A stretch of DNA of 64,000 bases from Streptomyces sp. TN58 (lineage in GTDB: Bacteria; Actinomycetota; Actinomycetes; Streptomycetales; Streptomycetaceae), in assembly GCF_001941845.1 (NCBI RefSeq), contig NZ_CP018870.1:1612001-1676000 (forward strand), in the 5' to 3' direction. A program made the translations under genes and the position numbers. The notes under the pieces are model-generated. The model was not told the DNA's origin. It did not search any database and was given only the letters and a program-made list of their open reading frames with translations. Positions 51,966-60,161 of this stretch are shown one piece after another. Within the stretch, counting starts at the first letter, position 1. The number at the start of each line of letters is the position of its first letter.

Positions 51966-52646
51966 ATGGACGATCTGACGCTGGTACGGGACCACACGGT
52001 CTACCGGTGCGTGATGGGCTCCCGGGCCTTCGGGCTGGCCACGGAGGGCAGCGACACCGACCGGCGCGGCGTCTACCTCGCCCCGACACCGCTGTTCTGG
52101 GGGTTCGACAAGCCCCCCACGCATGTGGAGGGCCCCCGGGACGAGGAGTTCTCCTGGGAGCTGGAGCGCTTCTGCGAACTCGCCCTGCGCGCCAACCCGA
52201 ACATCCTGGAGTGCCTGCACTCACCCCTGGTGGAGCAGGTCGGCCCGGTCGGCGCGGAGCTGCTGTCGCTGCGCGCGGCCTTCCTCTCGCGCCGCGCCCA
52301 CACCAGCTTCAGCCGGTACGCGGCCTCCCAGCACGGCAAGCTCCTCGCGGACGTCCGCGTCCACGGCGCGCCTCGCTGGAAGCACGCCATGCACCTGCTG
52401 CGCCTGCTGCTCTCCTGCCGCGACCTGCTGCGCACCGGTGTTCTGACCATCGACGCGGGCCCGCACCGCGAGCGGCTCCTCTCGGTGCGCCGCGGGGAGC
52501 TCACCTGGGACGAGGTCGACGCCTGGATGGCGGGCCTGGTGGAGGAGACGGACAGGGCGCTGGCCGGGACCCCCCTGCCGGAGGACCCGGACCGGGCCCG
52601 GGTGGAGGACTTCCTCGTCCGCACCCGGCGCGCCTCGGCCGCGTAG
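51966..52646 (+). CDS. Pol-beta superfamily nucleotidyltransferase (COG3541-like), copy 1
   Basis: 226 aa. 'VMGSRAFGLATEGSDTDRRG' near residue 16 is the GS-x(n)-D-x-D active site of minimal nucleotidyltransferases. A helical C-terminal part follows with 'HGAPRWKHAMHLLRLLLSC'. Proteins of this group transfer a nucleotide to an unknown acceptor; some are antitoxins or phage-type tRNA/NAD enzymes. It is convergent with a diverged paralogue (gap 23 bp). Confidence 0.85.
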   Translation: MDDLTLVRDHTVYRCVMGSRAFGLATEGSDTDRRGVYLAPTPLFWGFDKPPTHVEGPRDEEFSWELERFCELALRANPNILECLHSPLVEQVGPVGAELLSLRAAFLSRRAHTSFSRYAASQHGKLLADVRVHGAPRWKHAMHLLRLLLSCRDLLRTGVLTIDAGPHRERLLSVRRGELTWDEVDAWMAGLVEETDRALAGTPLPEDPDRARVEDFLVRTRRASAA

Positions 52647-52669
52647 GCCGTGTCCAGGCCCGTCCCCGC

Positions 52670-53428
52670 TCAGTCGCCCCGGATCCGCCGCCGGACGACG
52701 AAGGCGTCCAGCGCCTCGTACGCGGACCCGTGCTCGGGCAGCGCGGTGCCCGCCTGCGCGGCGTCCAGCACCGCGTGCAGGGCCTCGAAGTCCTCGCGTA
52801 CCACGGCGGCGGGCGGGCCCTCGTAGCCCCCGTGCTCGGCGGCCGCCTTCGCCTCGATCAGGGCGGCGAGGTACGGCGGTGCCTGCGGCACCTCGGTCAG
52901 CAGGGTCGGCAGGTGGGCCTGCACCTCGGCCGACCGCATCAGGTGGATGCCGGTGAGCAGCGCCCGGAAGGCGTAGAGGAGCGGCTTGAGTTCGGCGGCC
53001 TTCTCGAACAGCCGCCACTGCGTGTTGGCGAACCCCCGGTAGTGGTGGGCGTGGTGGGACGTCAGCACGCCCGGTGCCAGGGCGGCCAGCTCCTCGTGCG
53101 CGGGTGTCGTGTGCACGACGAGCGGGGAGAGCAGCTGCTCCAGTACGTAGCCGTTGCGGCCCAGCATCAGGCGGACGAACTTGCGCAGGTCGTGCGTGAC
53201 GAGGTCCATCTCCACGCCGTCCCGGTCCCACATCCGCGACCGGGTCTCCTCGGGGGCGCGCAGGCCCAGGAGGTCCTCCGCCGGCAGCAGGTGTGCGCCT
53301 CGCAGGTCGATGTCGGAGTCCCGCGAGGGGAAGCCGTACAGGTGGGCTCCGGAGACGGTGGCGAAGAGCAGCGGGTCGGGCTGCTCGGCCACGACGGGGG
53401 TCAGGTCGATGCTCAGGGCGTCCAGCAC
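52670..53428 (-). CDS. Pol-beta superfamily nucleotidyltransferase (COG3541-like), copy 2
   Basis: 252 aa. 'SGAHLYGFPSRDSDIDLRGA' near residue 26 is the nucleotidyltransferase core with D-x-D retained. Later 'MDLVTHDLRKFVRLMLGRNG' adds the third carboxylate, and 'HHYRGFANTQWRLFEKA' belongs to the helical half. It is the terminal gene of the minus-strand NAD operon, starting 3 bp after the ADP-ribosylglycohydrolase stop. This suggests its substrate is related to NAD or ADP-ribose; that is inference. The start is GTG. Confidence 0.85.
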   Translation of the reverse strand: MLDALSIDLTPVVAEQPDPLLFATVSGAHLYGFPSRDSDIDLRGAHLLPAEDLLGLRAPEETRSRMWDRDGVEMDLVTHDLRKFVRLMLGRNGYVLEQLLSPLVVHTTPAHEELAALAPGVLTSHHAHHYRGFANTQWRLFEKAAELKPLLYAFRALLTGIHLMRSAEVQAHLPTLLTEVPQAPPYLAALIEAKAAAEHGGYEGPPAAVVREDFEALHAVLDAAQAGTALPEHGSAYEALDAFVVRRRIRGD

Positions 53429-53431
53429 GGT

Positions 53432-54442
53432 TCACGCGTCCCAGAGGGTGCCGAAGGCCAGGAGCTCGTCCCGGTACTCGATGCGGCCCTCCCAGGCGCG
53501 CGGCCAGGCGTCCGCTCCGAGGTGCGCTCCGGCGAAGGCCCCGGCGAGGCAGGCGATGGAGTCGGAGTCGCCCCTGGTGCAGGCGGCGCGGCGCAGGGCG
53601 GTGAGGGGTTCCCCGGGGAAGAGGAGGAAGCACTGCAGGGCGGTGGCGAGTGCCTCCTCGGCGATCCAGCCGTCGCCGGTGGTCAGGCAGGGGTCGGTCT
53701 CCGGGGACGGGGAGCGCAGGGCGGCCGAGAGCCGGTCCAGCACCTCCAGGCACTCGTCCCAGCCGCGCGCGATGAAGGACTCCGGCGTGGCGTCGGAGGC
53801 GGTCCGCATCCAGAGGTCGCCGAGCCAGCGCTCGTGGTAACGGGTGCGGTTCTCCAGGGCGTAGGAGCGCAGCCGCCCGACGAGGCCGGTGACCTCGGTG
53901 CCGGAGGCCAGCAGGTGCACCGCCCGCGCCGTCAGGTCGGAGGCGGCGAGCGCGGTGGGGTGGCCGTGGGTGAGGGCGGACTGGAGCTGGGCGGCGCCGG
54001 CCCGTTCCTCGTCGGTCCAGCCGGGGACCAGCCCGACGGGGGCGACGCGCATGTTCGCCCCACAGCCCTTGGAGCCGGTCCGGCTGGCGTCGCGCCAGTC
54101 GCGCTGCGGGTCGTTCAGCAGGTTGCAGGCCTGCAGGCAGGTGTTGCCGGGCGCGCGGTTGTTCTCCGGGGAGTGGTACCAGTCGACGAACTCCTCCCGG
54201 ACCGGGCGGGTGAGGTTCGACGGGCCCACCGGGCCGCGGTCGGCCGCGGTCCGTATGCCGCGCGCCAGGGCGAGGGTCATCTGGGTGTCGTCGGTGACGA
54301 TCGCCGGGTCGGGCAGGCGCATCTCGCGCCACGGGCCGGTCTTGGCGAGGATCGAGGGCACGTCGTTGAACTCGGTCGGGAAGCCCAGGGCGTCGCCCAG
54401 GGCCAGGCCGGTCAGCGCGCCGGTCGCGGCTCGCTTCGTCAT
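53432..54442 (-). CDS. ADP-ribosylglycohydrolase family protein
   Basis: 336 aa, all-helical DraG/ARH type. Metal ligands are visible in 'GLALGDALGFPTEF' near residue 12, 'IVTDDTQMTLALARG' near 48 and 'TRGDSDSIACLAGAFAG' near 290. It removes ADP-ribose from proteins or small molecules, releasing a group that feeds NAD salvage. The start overlaps the Nudix-regulator stop by 4 nt. A 'HSPENNRAPGNTC' loop is typical of a bacterial subgroup that acts on unknown targets. Confidence 0.9.
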   Translation of the reverse strand: MTKRAATGALTGLALGDALGFPTEFNDVPSILAKTGPWREMRLPDPAIVTDDTQMTLALARGIRTAADRGPVGPSNLTRPVREEFVDWYHSPENNRAPGNTCLQACNLLNDPQRDWRDASRTGSKGCGANMRVAPVGLVPGWTDEERAGAAQLQSALTHGHPTALAASDLTARAVHLLASGTEVTGLVGRLRSYALENRTRYHERWLGDLWMRTASDATPESFIARGWDECLEVLDRLSAALRSPSPETDPCLTTGDGWIAEEALATALQCFLLFPGEPLTALRRAACTRGDSDSIACLAGAFAGAHLGADAWPRAWEGRIEYRDELLAFGTLWDA

Positions 54443-55179
54443 CGGGTGGGTCCTTCCGGTCGGAGCAGAGGTGGATGGAGGGCGGTGGCCGGGCCGGCCC
54501 GGTAGAGGGCGGCCGGTTTGCCGCGGCCCCCGGTGAGCCGGGCGGCGCCCGGTACGGCCTCGACGAAGCCGGGTGTCGTCAGGACCTTGCGGCGGAAGTT
54601 GGGGCGGTCGAGCACGGTGTCCCAGACGGTCTCGTAGACGGCCAGGAGCTCGCCGAGGGTGAACTCGGGCGGGCAGAAGGCGGTGGCGAGGCAGGTGTAC
54701 TCCAGCTTCGAGCGGACCCGTTCCCGCGCGTCGGCCAGGATCACCGCGTGGTCGAAGGCCAGGTCCGGCGCCTCGCCCAGGGGCAGCCAGCGGGCCTGCG
54801 CCGCGTCCCCGCCGCCTTCGGCCGCCGGCTCGGGAAGGTCCGGGACGAGGGCGGTGAACGCCACCGAGACGACCCGCATCCGGGGATCGCGGTCGGGCTC
54901 GCTGTAGGTGCGCAGCTGCTCCAGGTGCAGGTCGGCCACGACCTGCTGCGGCAGGCCGGTCTCCTCGGCCAGTTCCCGCCGGGCGGCCGTCTCGGCGGAC
55001 TCCCTGGGCAGCACGAACCCGCCGGGCAGCGCCCAGGCGCCCGCGTACGGCTCCTGGCCGCGCCGGATCAGCAGGACGTGCAGGGCGCCGCCGCGCACGG
55101 TGAACACGGCGAGGTCGACGGTCACCGCGAACGGCTCGAAGGCGTACGGGTCATAGCCCGGCTCCGGCGCGGAGCTCAT
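54439..55179 (-). CDS. nrtR: NrtR-type Nudix-domain transcriptional regulator
   Basis: 246 aa. The Nudix-like domain spans residues about 18-155, with a box 'GGFVLPRESAETAARRELAE' followed by 'ETGLPQ'. A C-terminal winged helix (about 160-225) reads 'EFTLGELLAVYETVWD' and 'NFRRKVLTTPGFVEAV'. NrtR regulators bind ADP-ribose or related products and repress NAD genes. It is co-transcribed with pnuC and the nadR-like gene, and a fitting 17-bp palindrome precedes the operon. The Nudix box retains the Glu-rich helix, so catalysis is not excluded. Confidence 0.87.
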   Translation of the reverse strand: MSSAPEPGYDPYAFEPFAVTVDLAVFTVRGGALHVLLIRRGQEPYAGAWALPGGFVLPRESAETAARRELAEETGLPQQVVADLHLEQLRTYSEPDRDPRMRVVSVAFTALVPDLPEPAAEGGGDAAQARWLPLGEAPDLAFDHAVILADARERVRSKLEYTCLATAFCPPEFTLGELLAVYETVWDTVLDRPNFRRKVLTTPGFVEAVPGAARLTGGRGKPAALYRAGPATALHPPLLRPEGPTR

Positions 55180-56255
55180 CGGTTCTCCGGGAGCGGGTCG
55201 GCGAAGCGCCAGCCCTCGGCGAGCAGTTCGTCGACGGCCGCGACGGCCGTGGCCAGCCGCTCCCGCCGGCTGCCGCGCAGGGAGAGGAAGCGGCGGCCGG
55301 TGGCCTCCAGCTCCTCGCGGAACCGCCGGGTCATCCAGGGTCTGAGCTCGGGTCCGTCGCGCAGCCCGTCGTCCTCGAAGGGCACGTCGGCGTCCTCGGT
55401 GAGCAGGTAGAGGTCCCGGTGCGTGCGGGCGGCGATCCGCTCGACGTCGGCGTTGCGGCCGCCCATGTACCGCTCGTGCCAGATGCCGGTGGCGAAGGAG
55501 TCGGTGTCGCAGACCAGCACCGGGGAGCCCTGGCGGGCCGCCTGCTCCTCCTGCTCGTCCTGGCGGCGGGCGATCAGGGGGAACTCCTCGGAGGTGAAGG
55601 AGACGTCCGCCCACGTGGCAGCCGGGTCCGAGGCCCTGGCCGCCGCGAGCTTGTCCTCGCTGTAGCGGCGTCCGTACTCGGCGACCCAGCCGGTCGCGGC
55701 CCAGACCCCGCCGCGCGCCCGGAGGTGTGCCGCCAGGTCCCGCGACAGTGTCGTCGTCCCGGTGGACTCGGCGCCGAGTACGACGACGCGGCGTGCCAGG
55801 CGGGCCCGTACGGCGGGTCCCAGGAAGTCCCAGCAGGCGGCGGGGTCGGCGCGGACGGCCGTCCCGGACACCGGGAAGAGGGTCCGGGCGGGGTCCACGC
55901 AGACCTCTTCGGCGCCGAACCTGCGGGCGAGTTCGGCCCCGTACTCCTCGGAGGTGAAGACGGCGTCCACGGGCCGGCCGACCGCGGCCCGGAAGATCGC
56001 CATGTGGGCCTCCCAGACCGCCGGGTCGTGCAGGTCGACGGGGATGTCGTCGACGGCTCCGACGACGTCGGCGTCCGGGTGGGCCTCGCGCATCCAGGCG
56101 ACGCGGTCGGCGAGCGGCACCGACTCCACGGAGGCCGCGCAGACCAGTACGGTCAGCCGCTCGCAGCGGTCCTGGGCGGTACGGACGAGGTGGTGGTGGC
56201 CGGCGTGCGGCGGGTAGAACTTGCCGAGGACCAGGCCGTGGCCGAAGCGCCTCAT
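55176..56255 (-). CDS. nadR: NadR-like NMN adenylyltransferase / ribosylnicotinamide kinase
   Basis: 359 aa. N-terminal adenylyltransferase: 'LVLGKFYPPHAGHHHLV' (HxGH) near residue 8 and 'FPVSGTAVRADP' near 128 (S-x-T-x-x-R). C-terminal kinase-like domain from about 155 begins 'VVVLGAESTGTTTLSRDLA'. Where a P-loop should have GK[ST], the sequence is GTT, so the Walker lysine is missing. It would turn imported nicotinamide riboside into NMN and NAD if the kinase half still works. It overlaps pnuC upstream and the regulator downstream, 4 nt each. Confidence 0.88.
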   Translation of the reverse strand: MRRFGHGLVLGKFYPPHAGHHHLVRTAQDRCERLTVLVCAASVESVPLADRVAWMREAHPDADVVGAVDDIPVDLHDPAVWEAHMAIFRAAVGRPVDAVFTSEEYGAELARRFGAEEVCVDPARTLFPVSGTAVRADPAACWDFLGPAVRARLARRVVVLGAESTGTTTLSRDLAAHLRARGGVWAATGWVAEYGRRYSEDKLAAARASDPAATWADVSFTSEEFPLIARRQDEQEEQAARQGSPVLVCDTDSFATGIWHERYMGGRNADVERIAARTHRDLYLLTEDADVPFEDDGLRDGPELRPWMTRRFREELEATGRRFLSLRGSRRERLATAVAAVDELLAEGWRFADPLPENR

Positions 56256-56863
56256 GCCGTCACCCCCGCGGCCGCCGCGGGGGCGGTGCGCTCGGTGAGC
56301 GTCCGCCGCCAGCCCAGCAGCCCTGCGACGCACAGCCCCAGGAAGCCGATGTAGAGCAGGGCGGTGAGGTGGAGCCCCTTGTGGACGTACAGGGGGATGT
56401 AGACGAGGTCGGCGGCGATCCACAGCCACCAGGACTCGACGAGCTTGCGGCACTGGCCGTAGGTGGCCGCGAGGGAGAGCACGGTCGTGACGGCGTCCCA
56501 GAAGGGGACGGTGGAGTCGGTGGCCCGGGCGAGGAGCAGGGTCAGGCCGAGCGTCGCCACCGCCCCGGCCGCGGCCAGCCAGGCCCATTCGGTGCGCGTG
56601 GTGTGCCGCACCGGCAGGGTTTCGGCGGTTCCCGGTCCACCCCCGTGGGTCCAGGACCACCAGCCGTACGCGGCCAGGGCGATGAAGACGATCTGGAGCC
56701 CGGCGTCGGCGTAGAGGCCGGCCTGGGCGAAGAGGACGATGAAGAAGACGTTGTTGGCGATGCCGATCGGCCAGTTGGCGATGTGCTGACGGGCCACCAG
56801 CCAGACGCACAGGGCGCCTGTGGCGAAGCCGAGCACCTCGGTCCAGCTCAGAGTCCAGTTCAT
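56252..56863 (-). CDS. pnuC: Nicotinamide riboside transporter PnuC
   Basis: 203 aa with seven hydrophobic segments. Conserved 'QHIANWPIGIANNVFFIVL' near residue 26 and 'DAVTTVLSLAATYGQCRKLV' plus 'WWLWIAADLVYIPLYV' in the second half match the W-x-x-W/N-x-x-Y PnuC pattern. It moves nicotinamide riboside by facilitated diffusion, driven by phosphorylation inside. I chose the ATG at 56863; the GTG at 56875 has its purine tract too close. First gene of the operon. Confidence 0.92.
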   Translation of the reverse strand: MNWTLSWTEVLGFATGALCVWLVARQHIANWPIGIANNVFFIVLFAQAGLYADAGLQIVFIALAAYGWWSWTHGGGPGTAETLPVRHTTRTEWAWLAAAGAVATLGLTLLLARATDSTVPFWDAVTTVLSLAATYGQCRKLVESWWLWIAADLVYIPLYVHKGLHLTALLYIGFLGLCVAGLLGWRRTLTERTAPAAAAGVTA

Positions 56864-56883
56864 GCCGAGCCCCACTCCCTTTA

Positions 56884-56900
56884 ATAGTCACTGTGACTAT
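56884..56900 (-). promoter_or_regulatory. NrtR-type operator before pnuC
   Basis: ATAGTCACTGTGACTAT is a perfect 8-1-8 palindrome with further A/T matches outside it. It contains TAGTCA and TGACTA, the recognisable core of known NrtR sites, and ends 21 bases before the pnuC ATG, overlapping possible -10 sequences (TATTAA on the minus strand). Confidence 0.82.
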
Positions 56901-56990
56901 AAACAGGGGTGCCGGGTCGGGGCAAGGGAAAAGCCCGCAGCGCCGGGGGCACTGCGGGCTTTCCTCGTGGAGCGGTCCTGCCGGCCGGTC

Positions 56991-58235
56991 CTACAGGCCG
57001 ACCTCGCGCATCAGCATGCCGACCTCGGTGTTGGTCAGGCGGCGCAGCCAGCCGGACTTCTGGTCGCCCAGCTCGATGGGGCCGAAGGAGGTCCGCACGA
57101 GCTTGTCGACGGGGAAGCCCGCCTCCGACAGCATGCGGCGGACGATGTGCTTGCGGCCCTCGTGGAGGGTCACCTCGACCATGTAGTTCTTGCCGACCTG
57201 GTCCAGGACGCGGAAGTTGTCGGCGCGCGCCCAGCCGTCCTCCAGCTCGATGCCGTCCTTGAGGCGCTTGCCGATGTCACGCGGCAGCGAGCCGGTGATG
57301 GCGGCGACGTAGGTCTTCTTCACGCCGTACTTCGGGTGCGTGAGGCGGTGGGCCAGCTCGCCGTGGTTGGTGAGCAGGATGATGCCCTCGGTCTCGGTGT
57401 CCAGCCGGCCGACGTGGAACAGGCGCGTCTCACGGTTGGTGACGTAGTCGCCGAGGCACTGGCGGCCGTCCGGGTCCTCCATGGTGGACACGACACCGGC
57501 GGGCTTGTTCAGCGCGAAGAACAGGTACGACTGGGTGGCGACGGTCAGGCCGTCCACCTTGATCTCGTCCTTCGGCTGGACGCGCTTGCCCTGCTCGGTG
57601 ACGATCTCGCCGTTGACCTCGACGCGGGCCTGCTCGATGAGCTCCTCACAGGCGCGGCGCGAGCCCATGCCGGCACGGGCGAGGACCTTCTGCAGGCGCT
57701 CGCCCTCCTGCTCGGCGCCGGGGAAGGTCTTCGGGGTCCGGATCACGGGCTTGTCGGCGTACCGGTCGCGCACGCGCTCCTCGATGCGCGCGTCGAGCTC
57801 GCGCGGACGGGACTGGCCGCTGCGGCTGCCCGGGCCGCGGCGCGGGCCGCCGGCGCCGCCGATGCCGGGGGTCCTGGAAGCCTTGGGGCCGCCCTTCGCG
57901 CCGCCGCGCGCGGCGGCGCCGCGGGCGCCCCGGGTGCGCTCGCCCTCGGGGCCCACGTCGTAGCGGCGCTCCTCCGGACGGGGGTTGCGGGGACGCTGGG
58001 GCGCCTGGTCACGGTCACGGTCGCGTGAGCCGCCCTGACCGCCCTGCCCGCCCTGACCGCCGCGGTAGCCGCCGCTGCCGGAACCGCCGCCGGAGCCACC
58101 CCGGTAGCCGCCGCTGCCGGAGCCTCCGCGGTAGCCACCGCCGCCACCCTGGCCGCCGCCACGGGCGCTACCGCGCCCGCCGCCACCGCCGCCGCTGTTC
58201 CTGTTGCCACCGTTGCCGTTGCCGCTGCTTCGCAT
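56991..58235 (-). CDS. rluB: 23S rRNA pseudouridine synthase RluB with disordered N-terminus
   Basis: 414 aa. Residues 1 to about 170 are Gly/Arg/Ser repeats (GGYRGGSG-type), probably RNA-binding and disordered. The S4 domain starts near 175 with 'ERLQKVLARAGMGSRRACEE'. The catalytic motif 'VGRLDTETEGIILLTN' near 275 contains the essential Asp. It modifies uridines in 23S rRNA helix 89-90 region. The ATG overlaps the scpB stop by one base (TGATG). Confidence 0.92.
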   Translation of the reverse strand: MRSSGNGNGGNRNSGGGGGGRGSARGGGQGGGGGYRGGSGSGGYRGGSGGGSGSGGYRGGQGGQGGQGGSRDRDRDQAPQRPRNPRPEERRYDVGPEGERTRGARGAAARGGAKGGPKASRTPGIGGAGGPRRGPGSRSGQSRPRELDARIEERVRDRYADKPVIRTPKTFPGAEQEGERLQKVLARAGMGSRRACEELIEQARVEVNGEIVTEQGKRVQPKDEIKVDGLTVATQSYLFFALNKPAGVVSTMEDPDGRQCLGDYVTNRETRLFHVGRLDTETEGIILLTNHGELAHRLTHPKYGVKKTYVAAITGSLPRDIGKRLKDGIELEDGWARADNFRVLDQVGKNYMVEVTLHEGRKHIVRRMLSEAGFPVDKLVRTSFGPIELGDQKSGWLRRLTNTEVGMLMREVGL

Positions 58236-58909
58236 CAAAGTTCCGTCGTCTTGTCGTCTTCATCGGTGTCCGGTGCGTCCGGATCGAACGACGGCACACC
58301 TTCTTGCGTCTCGGCTTCGATCGCGTCCGCCTCGGGGAGGAAGGGCGCGAGCTCCGGGAGCTCGTCCAGGCCGCGCAGGCCCATCCGCTCCAGAAAGTAG
58401 TTCGTCGTCCTGTACAGGATCGCACCTGTTTCGGGTTCCGTCCCCGCCTCCTCCACCAGACCGCGCTGGAGCAGGGTCCGCATGACCCCGTCGCAGTTGA
58501 CTCCGCGCACGGCGGAGACCCGCGACCGGCTCACCGGCTGGCGGTACGCGACGACCGCCAGGGTCTCCAGCGCCGCCTGTGTGAGCCGGGCCTGCCGGCC
58601 GTCCAGGACGAAGCCCTCCACGGCCGGGGCGTACTCCGCCCGGGTGTAGAACCGCCAGCCGCCCGCGACGACCCGCAGCTCGAAGCCCCTGCGTGCGGCC
58701 GTGTACTCGTCGGCGAGCTCCCGCAGCGCGTCCGCGACCTCGCGCGGGGTGCGCTCCAGCACCTTGGCCAGGTGCTCCTCGGTCGCGGGCTCGTCGACGA
58801 CCATGAGGACGGCCTCCAGGGCGGGCTTCAGTGCCAGCGCGGCCACCGCGCTGGCGTTGCCGTCGCCGCGGTCGCTGCGGTCGCTGCGGTCGCTGCGGTC
58901 GCTGCTCAA
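58235..58909 (-). CDS. scpB: Segregation and condensation protein ScpB
   Basis: 224 aa. After an SDR-repeat N-terminus the two winged-helix regions follow, with 'ALKPALEAVLMVVDEPATEE', 'VAGGWRFYTRAEYAPAVEGF' and 'LAVVAYRQPVSRSRVSAVRG'. The tail is acidic. ScpB dimers join ScpA to the SMC complex. The best start is TTG at 58909, with GGAGG eight bases upstream, inside the scpA stop (TTGA). The N-terminus is encoded by a 9-bp tandem repeat. Confidence 0.9.
   Translation of the reverse strand: MSSDRSDRSDRSDRGDGNASAVAALALKPALEAVLMVVDEPATEEHLAKVLERTPREVADALRELADEYTAARRGFELRVVAGGWRFYTRAEYAPAVEGFVLDGRQARLTQAALETLAVVAYRQPVSRSRVSAVRGVNCDGVMRTLLQRGLVEEAGTEPETGAILYRTTNYFLERMGLRGLDELPELAPFLPEADAIEAETQEGVPSFDPDAPDTDEDDKTTEL
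58862..58906. repeat. 9-bp tandem repeat at the start of scpB
   Basis: Five units of GTCGCTGCG (three identical, two with one change) occupy 58862-58906. In the minus-strand scpB frame they encode Ser-Asp-Arg repeats immediately after the start codon. Unit loss or gain would keep the frame. Confidence 0.75.
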
Positions 58910-59907
58910 TCCTTCGCCTCCACGATCTGGTCGAACTCGTCGGTCACCGTCGGCATGCCGTCGCCGTCCCCGCCGCTCCAGCGCACCGTGAGGGTCCGCA
59001 GGGCCTCCTCCTGGTCGAGGACGACCGCCTTCTCCCGGTAGAGCTCCAGGAGGGCCAGGAAGCGCGCCACGACGGTGAGGGTGTCCGTGGTGTCCTCGGT
59101 GAGCTCCTGGAAGGTGGCCTCCCCGCGCGCCTTCAGCATCCGCACCACGAGTCCCGCCTGCTCGCGCACGCTGACGAGGGGCGCGTGGATGTGGTCCACG
59201 TACACCTGGGGCTTGGCCTTGGGCTGCATGGCCTTCACGGCGAGCCGGGCGAACCCCTCGGCGCCGATGGAGATGACGACGTCGGGCAGGAGGTCCGCGT
59301 GGTGCGGCTCCAGCCCCACCGTCCGGGGGTAGCGCCTGCCCTCGCTCTCGGCGCGGCGCTCGAAGATGTCCGCGATCTGCTTGTACGCGCGGTACTGGAG
59401 CAGGCGCGCGAACAGCAGGTCGCGGGCCTCCAGGAGGGCGAGGTCGGCCTCGTCCTCGACCTCGGCGGCCGGCAGCAGCCGGGCGGCCTTCAGGTCGAGC
59501 AGGGTCGCGGCGACGACGAGGAACTCGGTGGTCTGGTCGAGGTCCCAGTCGGGGCCCATGGCCCGGATGTACGCCATGAACTCGTCGGTGACCCTGGACA
59601 GCGCGACCTCGGTGACGTCGAGCTTGTGCCGTGAGATCAGCTGGAGCAGTAGGTCGAATGGCCCCTCGAAGTTGTCGAGCCGCAACGTGAACCGGCCCTC
59701 GGCCCCGGCGGGAGCCGCCGTGCCGTCCTCCGTCTGGGCATCTCCCCCGGGCCCGCCCGGCGCGGAGCCGGCCGACCCGGTGGCGGGGACCTCGGCCTCG
59801 GCAGCATCCGGGTTCCCGGCCGGGCCCGTATCGGACACCGGGCCCTGGCCCGGCCCGCGCCCCAGACTCCGGCGGGCCGGGCGGGAGGCGTGGTCTTCGG
59901 CGGGCAT
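58906..59907 (-). CDS. scpA: Segregation and condensation protein ScpA (kleisin)
   Basis: 333 aa. A 70-residue low-complexity N-terminus precedes the kleisin core: 'LRLDNFEGPFDLLLQLISRH', 'FLVVAATLLDLKAARLLP', and a C-terminal winged helix near 240-310 ('FLALLELYREKAVVLDQEE'). It bridges SMC heads for chromosome organisation. Followed by overlapping scpB and rluB in the standard order. Confidence 0.93.
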   Translation of the reverse strand: MPAEDHASRPARRSLGRGPGQGPVSDTGPAGNPDAAEAEVPATGSAGSAPGGPGGDAQTEDGTAAPAGAEGRFTLRLDNFEGPFDLLLQLISRHKLDVTEVALSRVTDEFMAYIRAMGPDWDLDQTTEFLVVAATLLDLKAARLLPAAEVEDEADLALLEARDLLFARLLQYRAYKQIADIFERRAESEGRRYPRTVGLEPHHADLLPDVVISIGAEGFARLAVKAMQPKAKPQVYVDHIHAPLVSVREQAGLVVRMLKARGEATFQELTEDTTDTLTVVARFLALLELYREKAVVLDQEEALRTLTVRWSGGDGDGMPTVTDEFDQIVEAKD

Positions 59908-60001
59908 GGCGGTCCAGGTGGGTACGGAAAGAACGGCAGGTCGGACACGGGAAGCCTAGGCCCTGGCCGAACGATTCCCCTTCCCGCCAAGCCGAGCCGT
60001 G

Positions 60002-60111
60002 CAGCCTCGCCGGCGTTTGAGGGCGGTTCCGGGCTGAGCCCGGTGCCCGGCGGAGCCGGGTTTCCCGGGGCTCCGCCCCCGGACCCCGCGCCGCAAACGC
60101 CGGCGAGGCTG
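60002..60111. repeat. CGCCGGCG-family repeat as an 18-bp inverted pair
   Basis: CAGCCTCGCCGGCGTTTG (60002-60019) and its perfect inverse (60094-60111) flank a GC-rich centre with smaller stems. It is related in core to the repeats at 12296, 22461, 22806 and 22994. It lies between scpA and the upstream small gene, both on the minus strand, so termination or mRNA end protection is possible. Confidence 0.75.
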
Positions 60112-60161
60112 AATCTGCCCGGCGCGAGCTCCGGTACGGCAGGGCCCGCCGCAGGCGAAGG

